A DNA stretch of 64,000 bases from Hanleya hanleyi (Eukaryota > Mollusca > Polyplacophora > Lepidopleurida > Hanleyidae). The stretch covers positions 1-64,000 of the forward strand of contig JAVTVY010018798.1 of NCBI GenBank assembly GCA_036873755.1. The letters run 5' to 3'. Each line of letters opens with the position of its first letter. Within the stretch, counting starts at the first letter, position 1. The notes under the pieces were generated by a model. The model did not search any database, was not told the origin of the DNA, and saw only the letters and a program-made list of their open reading frames with translations. A program made the translations under genes and the position numbers. This document shows, in pieces, positions 12,211 through 23,530 of the stretch.

Positions 12211-12787
12211 CCACGTCGTGTACGTTGCTGTTTCCAGCAGAGTGAACCCAATATCATTCACAGATCACAAATGTGGCAAGCATTAAAATCCATCTTTATA
12301 CAACAGATATAAAAGTAAAATCGACATCTCGTGTCAAAAATCACGACTGTCTCTCTCTATCTGTACACACTGTCAGCACGGTTGATTTAATAAAAACTCC
12401 CCGATCAACGCTGTGATTGAATTTAATAAGTGTCGAGAGGCATGCCTAATCGAGGTCGAATCACACCATGTCGGAAACGACTATTCGAACATAGCTCCAA
12501 TCCGTCTCAATTTTATAGCATTGTACCGAATGTGGTGTTGAATTCCCGATAAACACCGACTGAACACCTGCAGAGCTGTGACGTTGTCGGTTGCAGGGGG
12601 TAACTGTATTACGCGCGGGCGTAATTGACTTTCCCGCAGCTTGCAACAACAATGTTCGCATTGAACAGCTGGGAAGTGACGCCTCATCCAAAAATTGTTT
12701 TGATCACTGTGGAATGCATACACTAACATATTTTAGCAAATTTAATAGAATTTCGTAATAAATATTCTATTGTACATGTCCGAATCG
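12211..12787. other. Unique spacer, no gene seen
   Basis: No convincing exon or repeat. Overlapping minus-strand frames near 12461-12729 show no domain and no paired splice sites. Confidence 0.45.
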
Positions 12788-13200
12788 AAATAAAGACCTC
12801 GGAAGTCGGTTTCAAATTTCCAAGATAAACACCCGTCCAGCAGTTTAGACCCTCAGCTTGGCAGACCCGTCATTTAAGACAACTTCAATCGGCAACACTT
12901 TCCGTGCAATATACTTGGCCCTTTTCACTCCTTGGTTGAATGGTTCCCCACATGTAGTCACCTATTGTATGTGTCATACATGACGGATCCGTCATTTAAG
13001 ACAACTTCAATCGGCAACACTTTGCGCGCAATATACTTAGCACTTTTCACTCCTTGGTTGAATGGTTCCCCACATGTAGTCACCTATTGTATGTGTCTTA
13101 CATGACGGATTTGCCCTCAGCTTGCGGCCTCGGGGATAAACTGCTGGACCTGTGGCAAGTTTATCTGGAGAATTTGAAACCTCTTCCTCGGTCTTTATTT
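12788..13200. mobile_element. Inverted-repeat element with internal 122-bp tandem duplication
   Basis: The left end AAATAAAGACCTCGG and about 70 bp inwards (to CCTCAGCTTG near 12860) is mirrored by 13111-13200, which ends CCTCGGTCTTTATTT; the AAACTGCTGGAC core is shared. Between the arms a 122-bp segment is present twice in tandem (12868-12989 and 12990-13111), beginning CGTCATTTAAGACAACTTCA. The arms and AT-rich ends suggest a non-autonomous DNA element whose interior was duplicated. Confidence 0.75.
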
Positions 13201-14100
13201 CTTAAATCTAACCACACACAGTTCGAGTTACAGGCATATGTAGAATGCCCTACATGTAAGACCAGGCAAAATCAGTGAGCGTAATTCGGAATTCATCAAT
13301 TACAATTACAACTTCACGTCGTCTTAAATGACACATTGTCGTGACATCATCGTCACGACAGCTTCACGCCTTGCAGCACATGTACTGTGTTGACTGTTAA
13401 ACTTGTGTCGGCATAGCTGGAGAAAATCATCTATGAATTTATGTGATATCTGACGGTCGTAATTTATAGATGGAGCACGAATTCATACGTAAACGGCGAA
13501 TAAAAATCCGTTCCCCATCGCCAGAGTTCCCTCTCGTCTGGCGAGGGGGACTATTTACGCTAAAAATACGGCGTAAACAACTGAGTTTAGTAACTTACTG
13601 TCTTCTCAAATCCATATCCTATCGATCACCATCGTTTATTTGGGTCTTCGGGAGGATAATTGATTTAACAGCAACAATCCAGACACACCAACATTTTCTT
13701 CCAGTCATCTCTTTTTACCTAAATGATTTCGCGCCATGAGATCAACGAGCATGCGTACACGATACATTTAAATAGAGTCACGTGACTCTCTCTCGGGCCC
13801 CTAAGTCATCGTCGCACTACCACAATATGTGGTCGGGTGTTTGCAGAGTTAGCGCTGAGGCAACGCTCAATTACATTTTACAAAAATTAACTTGAATTAA
13901 TTAAACTTGTAAACTTTGAAGTATAAAATACATTGATTTCATCTGGAAAATCAACTATGCTGTGTTGTTCAAATCCTTAATTAGATTCAGGCTATACATA
14001 TGTATTCGTGGAACCTCTGCCTTATGGATGGGGGAACCCAGCGGAGGCTCCAGCCAACTCTACTACAGTTTTCTCAAAACGGACACAATGTTGTTCCTCT
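13201..14100. other. Region without recognisable genes
   Basis: Includes a small hairpin GTCGTGAC/GTCACGAC near 13350. Frames on the plus strand at 13470-13739 and 13962-14220 show no family motif; those after about 14110 overlap a gypsy relic read on the minus strand. Confidence 0.45.
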
Positions 14101-14109
14101 CCATGTTCA

Positions 14110-14500
14110 TTTTTTCTACTGAGAACATCTACTACTGTAATTCTGGAGATTCTTCTCATTCTCTCTAAGGCCTCTGTTGGCATAACTAATCACTACTCGC
14201 TTATCTGCTTGCTTCTGTGACAGTACGGTCCCACAACAGGCTAGCATCTATTTCCAGTTCAAATGGACCACTGTCTGGATGACCCAGCAATGGAACAAAA
14301 CAAAGGCTTCTCTTCAGTTCATCAAAAACTGCATAATAAACAGCATCCCCGGGAGATTTGACCCTTCCGTTGTTTGGGGTTCTTGCTCAGCTCACCAACA
14401 AGTGAAGGAAGTGGTCCAGCGATCTTAGCATATCCAGGAATGAACCTTCTGTGATATCCAGAAAATGCTAAGAAAACCTCTCAGCTGTCTCTCGGTCTTG
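14110..14500 (-). pseudogene. Ty3/gypsy pol fragment: thumb and RNase H start (broken)
   Basis: Read on the minus strand from about 14500 downwards, with frameshifts, this gives KTERQLRGFL, then AFSGYHRRFIPGYAKIAGPL, then FDELKRSLCFVPLLGHP, FELEIDAS and NRGLRENEKNLQNYSS. These are the conserved connection and RNase H entry blocks of Ty3/gypsy Pol. It continues the gypsy palm fragment at 16210-16790: reading PDNTKDVIT there and KTERQLRGFL here restores the expected order with the Penelope-like insertion removed. Several frameshifts show it is dead. Confidence 0.8.
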
Positions 14501-15821
14501 GTGACCCAGCAGACAAAGCTCCTAATAATATAATATTCATATGTAAATATTACTTTTACCAGGTGCTGGTTAAAGAATTGAGTGTAGACATATCTTCATC
14601 AAATACGTCTACTTACTCCCAAACTGCATTTACTCTGGAAGATTTATTTAACAATCACAAAAAGTTTCTCAGGGAAAGAGGTATTTGTCTTCCAACCAAT
14701 CATAACGACATACCAAAAATATACTGGACTCCCAAAATGCATAAATCACCATACAAAGCTAGATTCATAGCTGGTTCTAGAAGCTGCACCACCAAGCTTC
14801 TTTCAACCCTATTGACGAGGGCCCTTCAGGAGGTAAAAGCATTTTGGGAAAGGTATTGCGCCACTATTTCTAAGAACTCTGGCGTTGAATGTATGTGGAT
14901 ATTGAAAAACTCAAAATGTCTTACGGAAGAACTTGATGCTAAAGGTCACATACCGTACAGACATGTATCCACATGGGATTTCTCGACTCTCTATACTACA
15001 ATCCCTCATCAGGACCTTATTGACCGTCTAAGTTCATTAATAGTATCTGTGTTCAAGAAAACTGATCGTAGATATATTAATGTCGGAAGCCATAAAGCAT
15101 TCTTTAGCTCTACTACATACAAGAGATATCATTCATGGATGTTTCTTTGTTTATAGAGTTGCTTGAATTTCTCATTAAAAATATCTATGTGAAATTTGGC
15201 AACACAATATATCAGCAGCATATAGGTATTCCAATGGGTACTAATTGTGCACCCCTGTTGGCCGACCTGTATTTGTTCTCTTATGAATATGACTATATGC
15301 AGGCGCTTTCAAAAACCGATCCATTCAAAGCCCGTTCCTTCTCATTCACCAAACGCTATATAGACGATCTTCTCGCTGTGGATAATCGCTATATAAATGA
15401 CGCAGTGAAGGATATATATCCACCTTCACTGGGTTTGAAGGAAACTACAGATAGCCCTAGAGGCACATCTTATTTAGATCTCTATCTCTATAAAAATGAA
15501 GCGGGCATTCTCTCTCGTCGACTTTATGACAAAAGAGATGATTACAATTTCGACATCGTAAACTATCCCTTTCTGGATAGTAATATTCCAGTGGGACCTG
15601 CATATGGCGTATACATATCTCGCTTAGTATCATTTGCTAGATCCTGTGTTAAATGTGATGATTTTAATCAACGTCACAAAACATTGTTGCAGAAACTTAT
15701 AAAACAGGGCTATTCCACCAAGCGCCTCCACTCAAAGTTTCTCAAATTTGGCGATACATATCGCATGCTGATAGCAAAATACGAACGTAGCGTGCAAGAT
15801 CTATGGCGCTACGTTTCGTAA
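14501..15821 (+). pseudogene. Penelope-like reverse transcriptase, 5'-truncated, one frameshift
   Basis: The frame starts mid-protein at PADKAPNN (about 14507), with no start codon of its own. It runs through TPKMHKSPYKARFIAGSRSC (fingers), STWDFSTLYTTIPH (catalytic aspartate motif), a frameshift near 15130-15150, then GIPMGTNCAPLLADLYLFSY, TKRYIDDLLAVDN (YIDD catalytic box) and SPRGTSYLDLYLY, ending WRYVS-stop at 15821. Catalytic motifs are intact apart from the frameshift. The motif set matches RTs of the N-terminal-endonuclease Penelope-like group (Naiad-type; the CxC linker is visible in the inverted copy). No GIY-YIG domain was seen, so group assignment is tentative. Confidence 0.8.
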
Positions 15822-16222
15822 CTTGTGTCTAATTCCGCTTAACCCGGGGCTAGGGGCCGTATGAACCCATGTACTTCAAGATCCTCATGGTACTCATATG
15901 AACAGGCACAATCAAAGCGTGACTGAGATGCATCTTTTTTTTAGATGACGACTCTATAACGAATATTATGGATTAAGAATACTGATCAGCGATACGGATT
16001 TGATATTTTTGGAACATCATGATGTCTTGCCGGCATCATTGAAAACTGTTGACCGCTTCTCTCTTGCAGGAAACAAGTCTATGTGTATGTATACTATGAT
16101 TGTCTTTTTGAATTTGGTGCTAATACTGTTATGTGGAAAATGGAATAGGTCTTTGGATTATGGACGCGGATATTCTCTAATGGACGACGGCTGGATTATG
16201 AATGACGGACTAGACGCTTGTA
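15822..16222 (+). mobile_element. 3' tail of the plus-strand Penelope-like copy
   Basis: Non-coding tail after the RT stop. It is nearly identical to the reverse complement of about 17100-17510, the tail of the inverted copy. It opens with the terminal-repeat motif TTGTGTCTAATTCCGCTTA then GGGGCTAGGGGCC and ends in GACGCTTGTAAT, where the sequence switches to the interrupted gypsy pol. The same GACGCTTGTA end is seen at 17105-17120 and 20888, defining the 3' end of the element. Confidence 0.8.
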
Positions 16223-16790
16223 ATCACATCCTTTGTGTTGTCTGGATTTGGAGATATCCCGTCCCTTCTAAGGATATGATCCAGGTACCGCAGTCGTTCC
16301 TTGAACAGGTAGCATTTTTCCTGCAGGTGGTAGGGGGACAGTCTGCTGAAAACCATGTCAAGTCTTTCCAATGTTTCCGCAAATGTGGACACAGAAAAGA
16401 GGATGTCATCAAGATATATTAATACAGTTTGGAAGTTCTGATAGCCGTAGACTTATCCATAAGTCTCATAAAGGTGGCAGGGGCATTGCATAGCCCGAAA
16501 AACATTCTAGGATACTCCTATAATCCGCCCGTACCCACCCTTAAGACTGTTTTCTCTATGTTTTCCGGAGCTACCGGCACTTGATGGAAGCCATGAGCGA
16601 GGTTCAAACTACAAAGGCATTTGCCGCCATTCAGAGCTTGTAATGCCTCTTCTATTCTTGGTAGAGGGTACGCATCTTTATGCGTTTTGGAGTTGAGAGC
16701 TCGGTAGTCCACATATATTACAACACATAACAGGGAAGTGGGAAGGGGTGCCGACATACTGACAGAGCCACATGGCTTCACAGTATAGTC
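16210..16790 (-). pseudogene. Ty3/gypsy pol fragment: reverse transcriptase fingers and palm (broken)
   Basis: The minus strand gives VDYRALNSKTHKDAYPLPRI, then CSLNLAHGFHQVPVAPENIE and KTVLRVGTGG (palm motifs) on one frame. After a gap and frameshift comes ETLERLDMVFSRLS, then CYLFKERLRYLDHILRRDGI and SPNPDNTKDVIT. The YLDD catalytic block between them is degraded. It is the 5' half of the pol whose 3' half lies at 14110-14500. Upstream of 16790 the match fades into rearranged sequence. Confidence 0.85.
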
Positions 16791-16904
16791 TTCTGGTTAA
16801 CCTATTCTAAAGCACATACCAAGAATCTAACGATTCGTGATATGTGTTGTATCTGAGGTACGCTTTTATTGTACCTGTTTATGTGGCAACTTGGGTGACA
16901 TGAC

Positions 16905-16965
16905 CACACGGCCCTTAGCACCGGCATAAGCGGTATTAGATACAAATCTAGAGAGCTATGATGGA
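16905..16965 (-). repeat. Isolated terminal-repeat fragment of the Penelope-like element
   Basis: Matches 19622-19672: the motif CCGGCATAAGCGGTATTAGA then TACAAATCTAGAGAG occurs in both. It sits just beyond the 3' end of the minus-strand copy. A TGACATGACCACA sequence abuts it (16891-16904) and recurs at about 17091-17104 next to the element tail, resembling a duplicated target. Confidence 0.65.
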
Positions 16966-17099
16966 AATGCTCTGACAACTCGTATATTGGTAATTGGTGA
17001 GCTGTGTCGCTGTGACAAATCGTACAATGGGGATTGGTGAGCTGTATCGTCGTCAGATGAAAATGACGGCATTTAACACAAAAAAATTGGATGACATGA

Positions 17100-19672
17100 C
17101 CACAATTACAAGCGTCAGATCCGTCATTCATAATTCAGCCGTCGTCCATTAGAGAATATCCGCGTCCATAATCCAAAGACTCACTCCATATTCCATATAA
17201 CAGCATTAGCACCAAATTCAAAAAGACAATCATAGTATACATAAACATAGGTTTGTTTCCTGCAAGAGAGAAGCGGTCAACAGTTTTCAATGATGCCGGC
17301 AAGACATCATGATGTTCCGAAAATACCAAATCCGTATCGCTGATCAGTATTCTTAATCCATAATATTCGTTGCAAAGTCGTCATCCAAAGAATGATGTAT
17401 CTCAGTCACGCTTTGATTGTGACTGTTCATATGAGTACCATGAGGATCTTGAAGTACATGGGTTCATACGGCCCCTAGCCCCAGGCTAAGCGGAATTAGA
17501 CACAAGTTACGAAATGTAACGCCATAGATCTTGCACGCTACGCTCGTATTTTGCTATCAGCATGCGATATGTATCGCCAAATTTGAGAAACTTTGAGTGG
17601 AGGCGCTTGGTGGTGTAGCCCTGTTTGATAAGTTTCTGCAACAATGTTTTGTGACGTTGATTAAAATCGTCACATTTAACACAGGATCTAGCAAATACTA
17701 CTAGGCGTGATATGTATACGCCATATGCAGGTCCCACTGGAATATTACTGTCCAGAAAGGGATAGTTTATGATGTCGAAATTGTAATCATCTCTTTTGTC
17801 ATACAGTCGACGAGAGAGAAGGCCCGGCTTCATTTTTATAGAGATATAGGTCTAAATACGATTTGTCTGTAGGGTTATCTGTAGTTTCCTTCAAATCCAG
17901 TGAAGGTGGATATATATCCTTCACTGCGTCATTTATATAGCGATTATCCACAGCGAGAAGATCGTCTATATAGCGTTTGGTGAATGAGAAGGAACGGGCT
18001 TTGAATGGATCGGTTTTTGAAAGCGCCTGCATATAGTCATATTCATAAGAGAACAGATACAGGTCAGCCAACAGGGGTGCACAATTAGTACCCATTGGAA
18101 TACCTATATGCTGTTGATATATTGTGTTGCCAAATTTCACATAGATATTTTAAATGAGAAATTCAAGCAACTCTATAAACAAAGAAACATCCCATGAATG
18201 ATACCTCTTGTATGTAGTAGAGCTAAAGAATGCTTTATGGCTTCCGACATTAATATATCTCCGATCAGTTTTCTTGAACACAGATACTATTATTGAACTC
18301 AGACTGTCAATAAGGTCCTGATGAGGGATTGTGGTATAGAGAGTCGAGAAATCCCATGTGGATACATGTCTATACAGTATGTGACCTTCAGCATCAAGTT
18401 CTTCCGTAAGACATTTTGAGTTTTCAATATCCACATACATTCAACGCCAAAGTTTTTAGAAATAGTGGCGCAATACCTTTCCCAAAATGCTTTTACCTCC
18501 TGAAGGGCCCTCATCCACAGGGTTGAAAGAAGCTTGGTGGTGCAGCTTCTAGAACCAGCTATGAATCTAGCTTTGTATGGTGATTTATGCATTTTGGGAG
18601 TCCAGTATACTTTTGGTATATCGTTATTTTTGGTTGGAAGACAAATACCTCTTTCCTTGAGAAACGTTTTGTGATTGTTAAATAAATCTTCCAGAGTAAT
18701 TGCAGTTTGAGAGTAAGTAGACGTATTTGATGACGATATGTTTACACTCAATTCTTCAACCAGCACCTGGTAATAGTAATATTTACATATGAACATTATA
18801 TTATTTGGAGCTTTGTCTGCTGGGACTAGGACGAATTTACTCTGGAGAGTTGCTAGCACTTCTTGCGAATTGGGGCTTCTCAGTACTTGTTTTGCTTGGG
18901 GAAGGGTACTGCTGTCAGTATGGCGGATTGCTTCAACGACCTTGCTCTTGGTGAGGTCCAGCCAATCATCGAGCACTGTAGGTTCAACTTTTTCTCGCTT
19001 AGACCAATCAATAACGTACTGTTCCAAAGCAGAGAGGACTATCTTCTGGTCGGCCTTCAGATTTATATTTCTCGGCTCTCTATATTTAGGTCCCTTCATC
19101 AGGAGTAATCTTAGGTCCTTATCACTCACCACATCAAGGTCACCAGTCACAACATGTTTGCATGGTGTATAGATAAAGTTCGACGATTCACAATCACAAC
19201 TATAGCCCCCCCAACGTGTATAAGTTCCAGTCAAACTCCTTGACAGCATTAGAGTAATTGAATATTTTGGTGGCTATAGATTTAGTATACTTATATGAAA
19301 TGCAAGGAGGTTCTGTGAACTTAAAATAGTTTGGTACAGTATTGCGCACCTCTGGATCATTCGGGATTCGAGGTAAATTAATAATGTCCAGTCCTTTATC
19401 TAAGTAGTTGAGTTTCAAGAAAAGCCGATCTTGGGATGTTTCGATTATGTTCACTGGACGATACAACCGAAAATACGCTATATCTTGACATACTTTAGAG
19501 ATTTTGGGTGGTATTATATTTCCTGAGGACGCAGATTGTTGTATATCTCTGGCTATATGATTTAAAGCTCTCAGAGGTAACGCATACAGAACTGTACGTA
19601 AGCTATGTGGACCCTAGCCCCTAGCACAAGGCCCCTACCACCGGCATAAGCGGTATTAGATACAAATCTAGA
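17100..19672 (-). pseudogene. Penelope-like retroelement, longer inverted copy, multiply frameshifted
   Basis: Reading downwards from 19672: a terminal-repeat motif, then coding from about 19600 (SLRTVLYALPLRALNHIARD, LYRPVNIIETSQDRLFLKLN, PPCISYKYTKSIATKIFNY). After a frameshift near 19200-19249 come CDCESSNFIYTPCKHVVTGD (the CxC linker), GPKYREP, KFVLVPADKAPNNIMFICKY, TPKMHKSPYKARFIAGSRSC, then in other frames STWDFSTLYTTIPH, GIPMGTNCAPLLADLYL, TKRYIDDLLAVDN and a stop at 17507. At least four frame breaks make it inactive. It extends much further 5' than the plus copy. Domain order (CxC then RT) suits the Naiad-type Penelope-like elements, but no N-terminal GIY-YIG could be read. Confidence 0.8.
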
Positions 19673-19869
19673 GAGATTCCCAATACTAGATTTCCAATAC
19701 TACCCGGGTGATGTCGCTCGTGGCACCAGCACATGTAAACATCTATTTTGGAAAAACCCAGAAAACGGATAGATATATCTTTGTTGGGCAAAGATTAGGT
19801 GTGTGGATTCGATGGAACCGGTGTGAAAAAAGGTGGTCCCCAGAGACAAGCGTACGGTCTCCTATACTT

Positions 19870-20095
19870 TACCACAGGCCCTCAAAACAAGAGGTTTTGG
19901 ATGGGGGGGGGGGGTGTGGACGGTGGTATTACGGTGAAATGTCGAAATATGGGGTCTTTATATATAACCCCATACTAGGTGTATTTCTATATAAAGCCTG
20001 GGGTTATATATAGAGACACCATATTTCGACACTTCACCGTAATACCACCGTCCACATCCCCCAAAACTCTTGTTCTGAGGACCTTTACCTAGGGC
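19870..20095. mobile_element. Palindromic MITE, copy 1
   Basis: Arms of about 95 bp: the left runs from CCACAGGCCCTCAAAACAAG through GGTGGTATTACGGTGAAATG to ATATATAACCCCAT; the right is its reverse complement ending AAAACTCTTGTTCTGAGGACC. The loop is about 30 bp. The same palindrome occurs at 37685-38465 and 39875-40305. A G-run (ten or more G) lies in the left arm. Confidence 0.85.
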
Positions 20096-20380
20096 GGGCT
20101 CTGATATCCATGTGACCCTTTTCAGATGTCAGTGTCCGGGCTGGGTTAAATCATAGCAAGCGGACACTCATATTTGAGGGACTACCGTTTCTTTCACACC
20201 GGTTCACGCTGTAGAGTACGATGGCAAGGGTCAACGTACAAATATGCCCACTCGACAGGGCAGAGGGATTCGGTTGTGGGACTTATGTGGTACAGGTCGG
20301 CTATACCTGGTCCAGTATGGCGTTGTTGGTGTCCAAGTGAATCTAGTGAAGAAGACTGGGGAGGTTGACCAGTGATATGC
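20096..20380. other. Unique spacer, no gene seen
   Basis: No repeat or coding signal was recognised between the palindromic MITE and the tandem repeats. Confidence 0.4.
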
Positions 20381-20880
20381 ACATGCGCACTGGGAGATTA
20401 GTAGAGAAAGCGGGCATGTTCGGAGATACGCATGGTGTGGGTTCCATGGCCTGGGGGTGCAAACGATATAGATTGTAGAGTCAATGGACGAATCACCGTG
20501 ATATTGCAGCCCACGTGACTTTGATGTAATCAGTGGTAGACAAAGCGCAGATTCACTCAGAAGCGCATTTTGGACAACGCGCCTACCTACACCTTATACA
20601 GTGTGCAGAGTACTGACTGCTTTAGGTCCATTGATACGCACATGCGCACTGGGGAATAGTAGAATAAAAACCTGTTTGGAGTCGCAGGGGAGTGTTCGGG
20701 AAGATGTGGGCCATTCGTGGTCCAAATGTGTCGTGCATGGTGTTGTGGTGACGCTTTCTTGATCATAATTAGACTGGAGTATTGGACTGGATTGGAAGTG
20801 ATAATCAAAGGCTTGTTCGGAGGTGCGCATGCGCACGCGAGGCGTAGTAGAGAAAGGGCATTCTCCGTGTGGGTTATGCG
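20380..20880. repeat. Degenerate repeats with GCGCACTGGG / GTAGAGAAAG motifs
   Basis: CACATGCGCACTGGG followed by TAGTAGA..AAA recurs near 20380, 20640 and (as GCATGCGCACGCGAGGCG) 20826. Related GAGAAGTAGAGAAAGAGGG units appear again near 58925, 59090 and 59645. This is a dispersed, diverged tandem family. Short frames here have no domain. Confidence 0.6.
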
Positions 20881-20883
20881 GAT

Positions 20884-21020
20884 ACAAGCGTCTAGTCCGT
20901 CATTTATTATTCAGCATTCGTCCATTGAAGAATTTCCTGGTCCATAATCCAAAAACCTAATTCATATACCTGCATCAGTACCAACTTCAAAAATAAATCA
21001 TAGTATACAGAAAAATAGGC
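20884..21020 (-). mobile_element. Third Penelope-like 3' tail fragment
   Basis: Plus-strand ACAAGCGTCTAGTCCGTCAT followed by TTCAGCATTCGTCCATTGAA and CATAATCCAAAAACC matches 17105-17230 on the same strand. It is a severely 5'-truncated copy holding only the last ~130 bp, and confirms that the element ends at GACGCTTGTA. Confidence 0.8.
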
Positions 21021-21089
21021 TAGTTATTGCTGATTACAGGCGGGACCAGCGAGTATGGACTTGTCACGGTCTAGCCCTGATGGATGGAC

Positions 21090-21590
21090 TGTGCATGGGC
21101 AACAGTAAGTGGAACGCTTTACGAGTGGGAGATATCGGGGTTTCACCCAACGAGACTCCTGGGTTTAGGAATGCGCCATGAGATATTGTGGGTAGGGCAT
21201 TATGGGAAGCTTTACCGAGAACGAGAGGGGCGAGAGATCTGGAGGTTTTATCCCACGCGACTCCTGGGCCCAGGCATGGACCAGAGATTAGTGCGAGTAG
21301 GGAATTAAGGGTGCGCATCCACAACGGAATTGAAACGCTTTACCGAGAGCGAGAGGGATGGAAGACATCGGGGTTCCATCCCACGAAACTCCTGGGCCCA
21401 GGCATGCATCAAAGGGTACTGTGGGTAGGGGGTTATGGGGGTACAAATGCGCCACCGGAAGCGGAACGCTTTACCCATAAAAATCGGGGTTAGGGACATG
21501 GGTTTTCACTTCACTAGACTCTTGGACACAAGCATGCGCCGCAAGGTATGGCGGGTAGGTGACTAGGAATGCGCATGCGCCCCCCAGGAG
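21090..21590. repeat. ~115-bp tandem repeat, four to five units
   Basis: Units of the form GGAACGCTTTACCGAGAGCG, ...ATCGGGGTTCCATCCCACGA, ...CTCCTGGGCCCAGGCATGC, ...GTGGGTAGGG start near 21110, 21210, 21340 and 21462, with a partial fifth near 21530. The units are GC-richer than their surroundings. Frames crossing them reflect the repeat. Confidence 0.8.
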
Positions 21591-21599
21591 GGAGTATTA

Positions 21600-22950
21600 T
21601 TATAATGTCTGCGTTTTCAAATATTTTGCAGCCTACATTCTTCTACCTAAAATTTATATTATTGGGTTCGTTTGCGGAGAAATATGTACATTCCATAGGC
21701 TATAATATCTAGTTTAATTAATTGCGCATGAATATTTGGCAGAGCAGATTTTGCAAATTTAATTATCTGTTTCTATTTACCATCCAGTGTTGTTTCTTCC
21801 TAAACTGGCAAGGAACTCAAAACGTGTGTCACTATCAACAATGGTGGCAAGAATGGGACAGCCCAGCGGTGAAGTAATTTGGTAGATTTAATATTTCTAT
21901 GTGATAAGCCTAAAATCTGAAGCTCCCATATAACCTAATCCCATAATAAATTAGGACACTGGGCATGGGGAGTTTTGATCAGAATTCGATGTCATGCAAT
22001 TCCATTGGTTTAAAATCGAATGTACTTCGTCGAAAGTAAACAATTCCGCTGCTGGGTCATTGGTTAGATGCTTAAACTGAGCAAAGTGCTAGTTTGAACT
22101 GTCGTGGGATAACCTCCGGCAAAACCATTCTCAGATTGCTTGAATCCTATAGACGTGGGTTTTACATATTGTAACGATCACACACTCTGGTCACCATATA
22201 ACTTGATTCAAATAATCTATAGTGATGTTCAGCACAAATACCGGTCAGGATAGAAGTTAATTAAACACTTCTTGGTAAATCTCGGTACTTCTCAGTAAGA
22301 TTCACTGTCAGCAGGATTGTGTCAAATTGAACAGAAATATTTGGGTACAGACGTGACGGACCCAAATATTTTGGGTCAAATTCCATTTTGATCCAAACAT
22401 TTATAGAGAGATATCTGAACTCATCTGAACTCATAAGATATAGGATAGGTTAAACTTAAACTGCATAGACTAAGTTTACACCGTTTTCAAGTTTCAATAT
22501 AATAATGGTAAGGTTTTATTCGCCATAGAACACACAAGATAATGAAAGTACTCAAAGTACTGATGTCTGGATCGCCAATAATGGATTTAAAGTTTCAAAA
22601 CGTTTCAACGTTTCAGCAGTCGATAGCAGATGTATGGATAAATGTGGAGATTTTCTCCAATTTGTGGACGAGTCTGTTTGGGAAATCACAACTGGAACAC
22701 AATTTAGTCTTCAAGGAAGTGAACTTGTGAAGGCGGTTCATTTAGAAATATGCTAGGTCTTCATGGTAGCAAGAAACTATCTACAGTGATATGGTTAAAA
22801 GTGGATTGTCTGCGTCAATGCCTTCTACCAGTTTTTGCGAGCAGATTTTCATAATTCATGCAATTTTATTGTGACAAAGTGACAAATATGCAAGGAGACT
22901 GGATAGTTTTATTAATGTGTTTTTATTTGCGTAGCACAGATATTTGCAAG
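21600..22950. other. AT-rich region without recognisable genes
   Basis: No long frame, exon pair or clear repeat is visible. Confidence 0.45.
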
Positions 22951-22959
22951 AGCTGCATG

Positions 22960-23530
22960 AGTTTGTGTATAGTAAATTTGTTTGTTGACAACGTGCGAAA
23001 ATTCCTGTTGTTGTTGCTGTACGATCATTGCGTATATAATTTAGTTTGAAAAAGTTTGAACACCACCAACAACAAAACTTTTCGAAAGCGGTACCTGACA
23101 AATAAATTCTGTTGTTTCCACTTTCGAAAAGTTGTGTTGTTGTTCAAACTTTTTGAAACTAAATTATATTCGGAGAGCAGAGTCCCCCGGAATACATAAA
23201 TTTGCAGTGGACAGGATCCGGTCAAGTTCACAAGACGAGAAAAATGTAAATACTATTGTTGTTGCTTCGACACATATGTCCTCTGGAAATATATTCCATG
23301 CAGTATGCGTACACATTAAAATAGTAACGAACGCCGGCTTCACGGGAAAGAACGTACGAGTGTTGAAAACTGGTGACTTCATAATCCCAGAACCTGAACC
23401 TGTCAAGTGCGACAGTCGGAATAAGATTTGCAACGTATGATCGTACAGCAACAACAACAGGGATTTTCGCACAAATTGTCTCTCCAACGCTATCGTTGTC
23501 AACAAACAAATTACGAACTATAAACACCAG
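22960..23530. mobile_element. Nested fold-back element
   Basis: The outer arms are 22965-23038 (AATTTGTTTGTTGACAACG ... TGTTGTTGTTGCTGTACGAT) and its reverse complement in 23420-23530. Inside the left side a second hairpin, 23034-23171, pairs ATATAATTTAGTTTGAAAAA with TTTTTGAAACTAAATTATAT and includes CTTTTCGAAAG at both ends. The interior 23190-23410 has no recognised coding. Two nested inversions in 570 bp indicate repeated fold-back insertion or rearrangement. Confidence 0.8.

Noticed and set aside
16000..16422. Plus frame of 140 residues starting MIFLEHHDVLPAS
   Set aside because: It runs from the Penelope-like 3' tail into antisense gypsy sequence; a matching frame in the inverted tail is due to the repeat, not to coding.
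18789..19172. Plus frame of 127 residues
   Set aside because: Antisense shadow of the minus-strand Penelope-like coding region.
20174..21499. Frames of 60-100 residues on both strands
   Set aside because: Overlap degenerate tandem repeats and have no domain, splice sites or composition bias of real exons.
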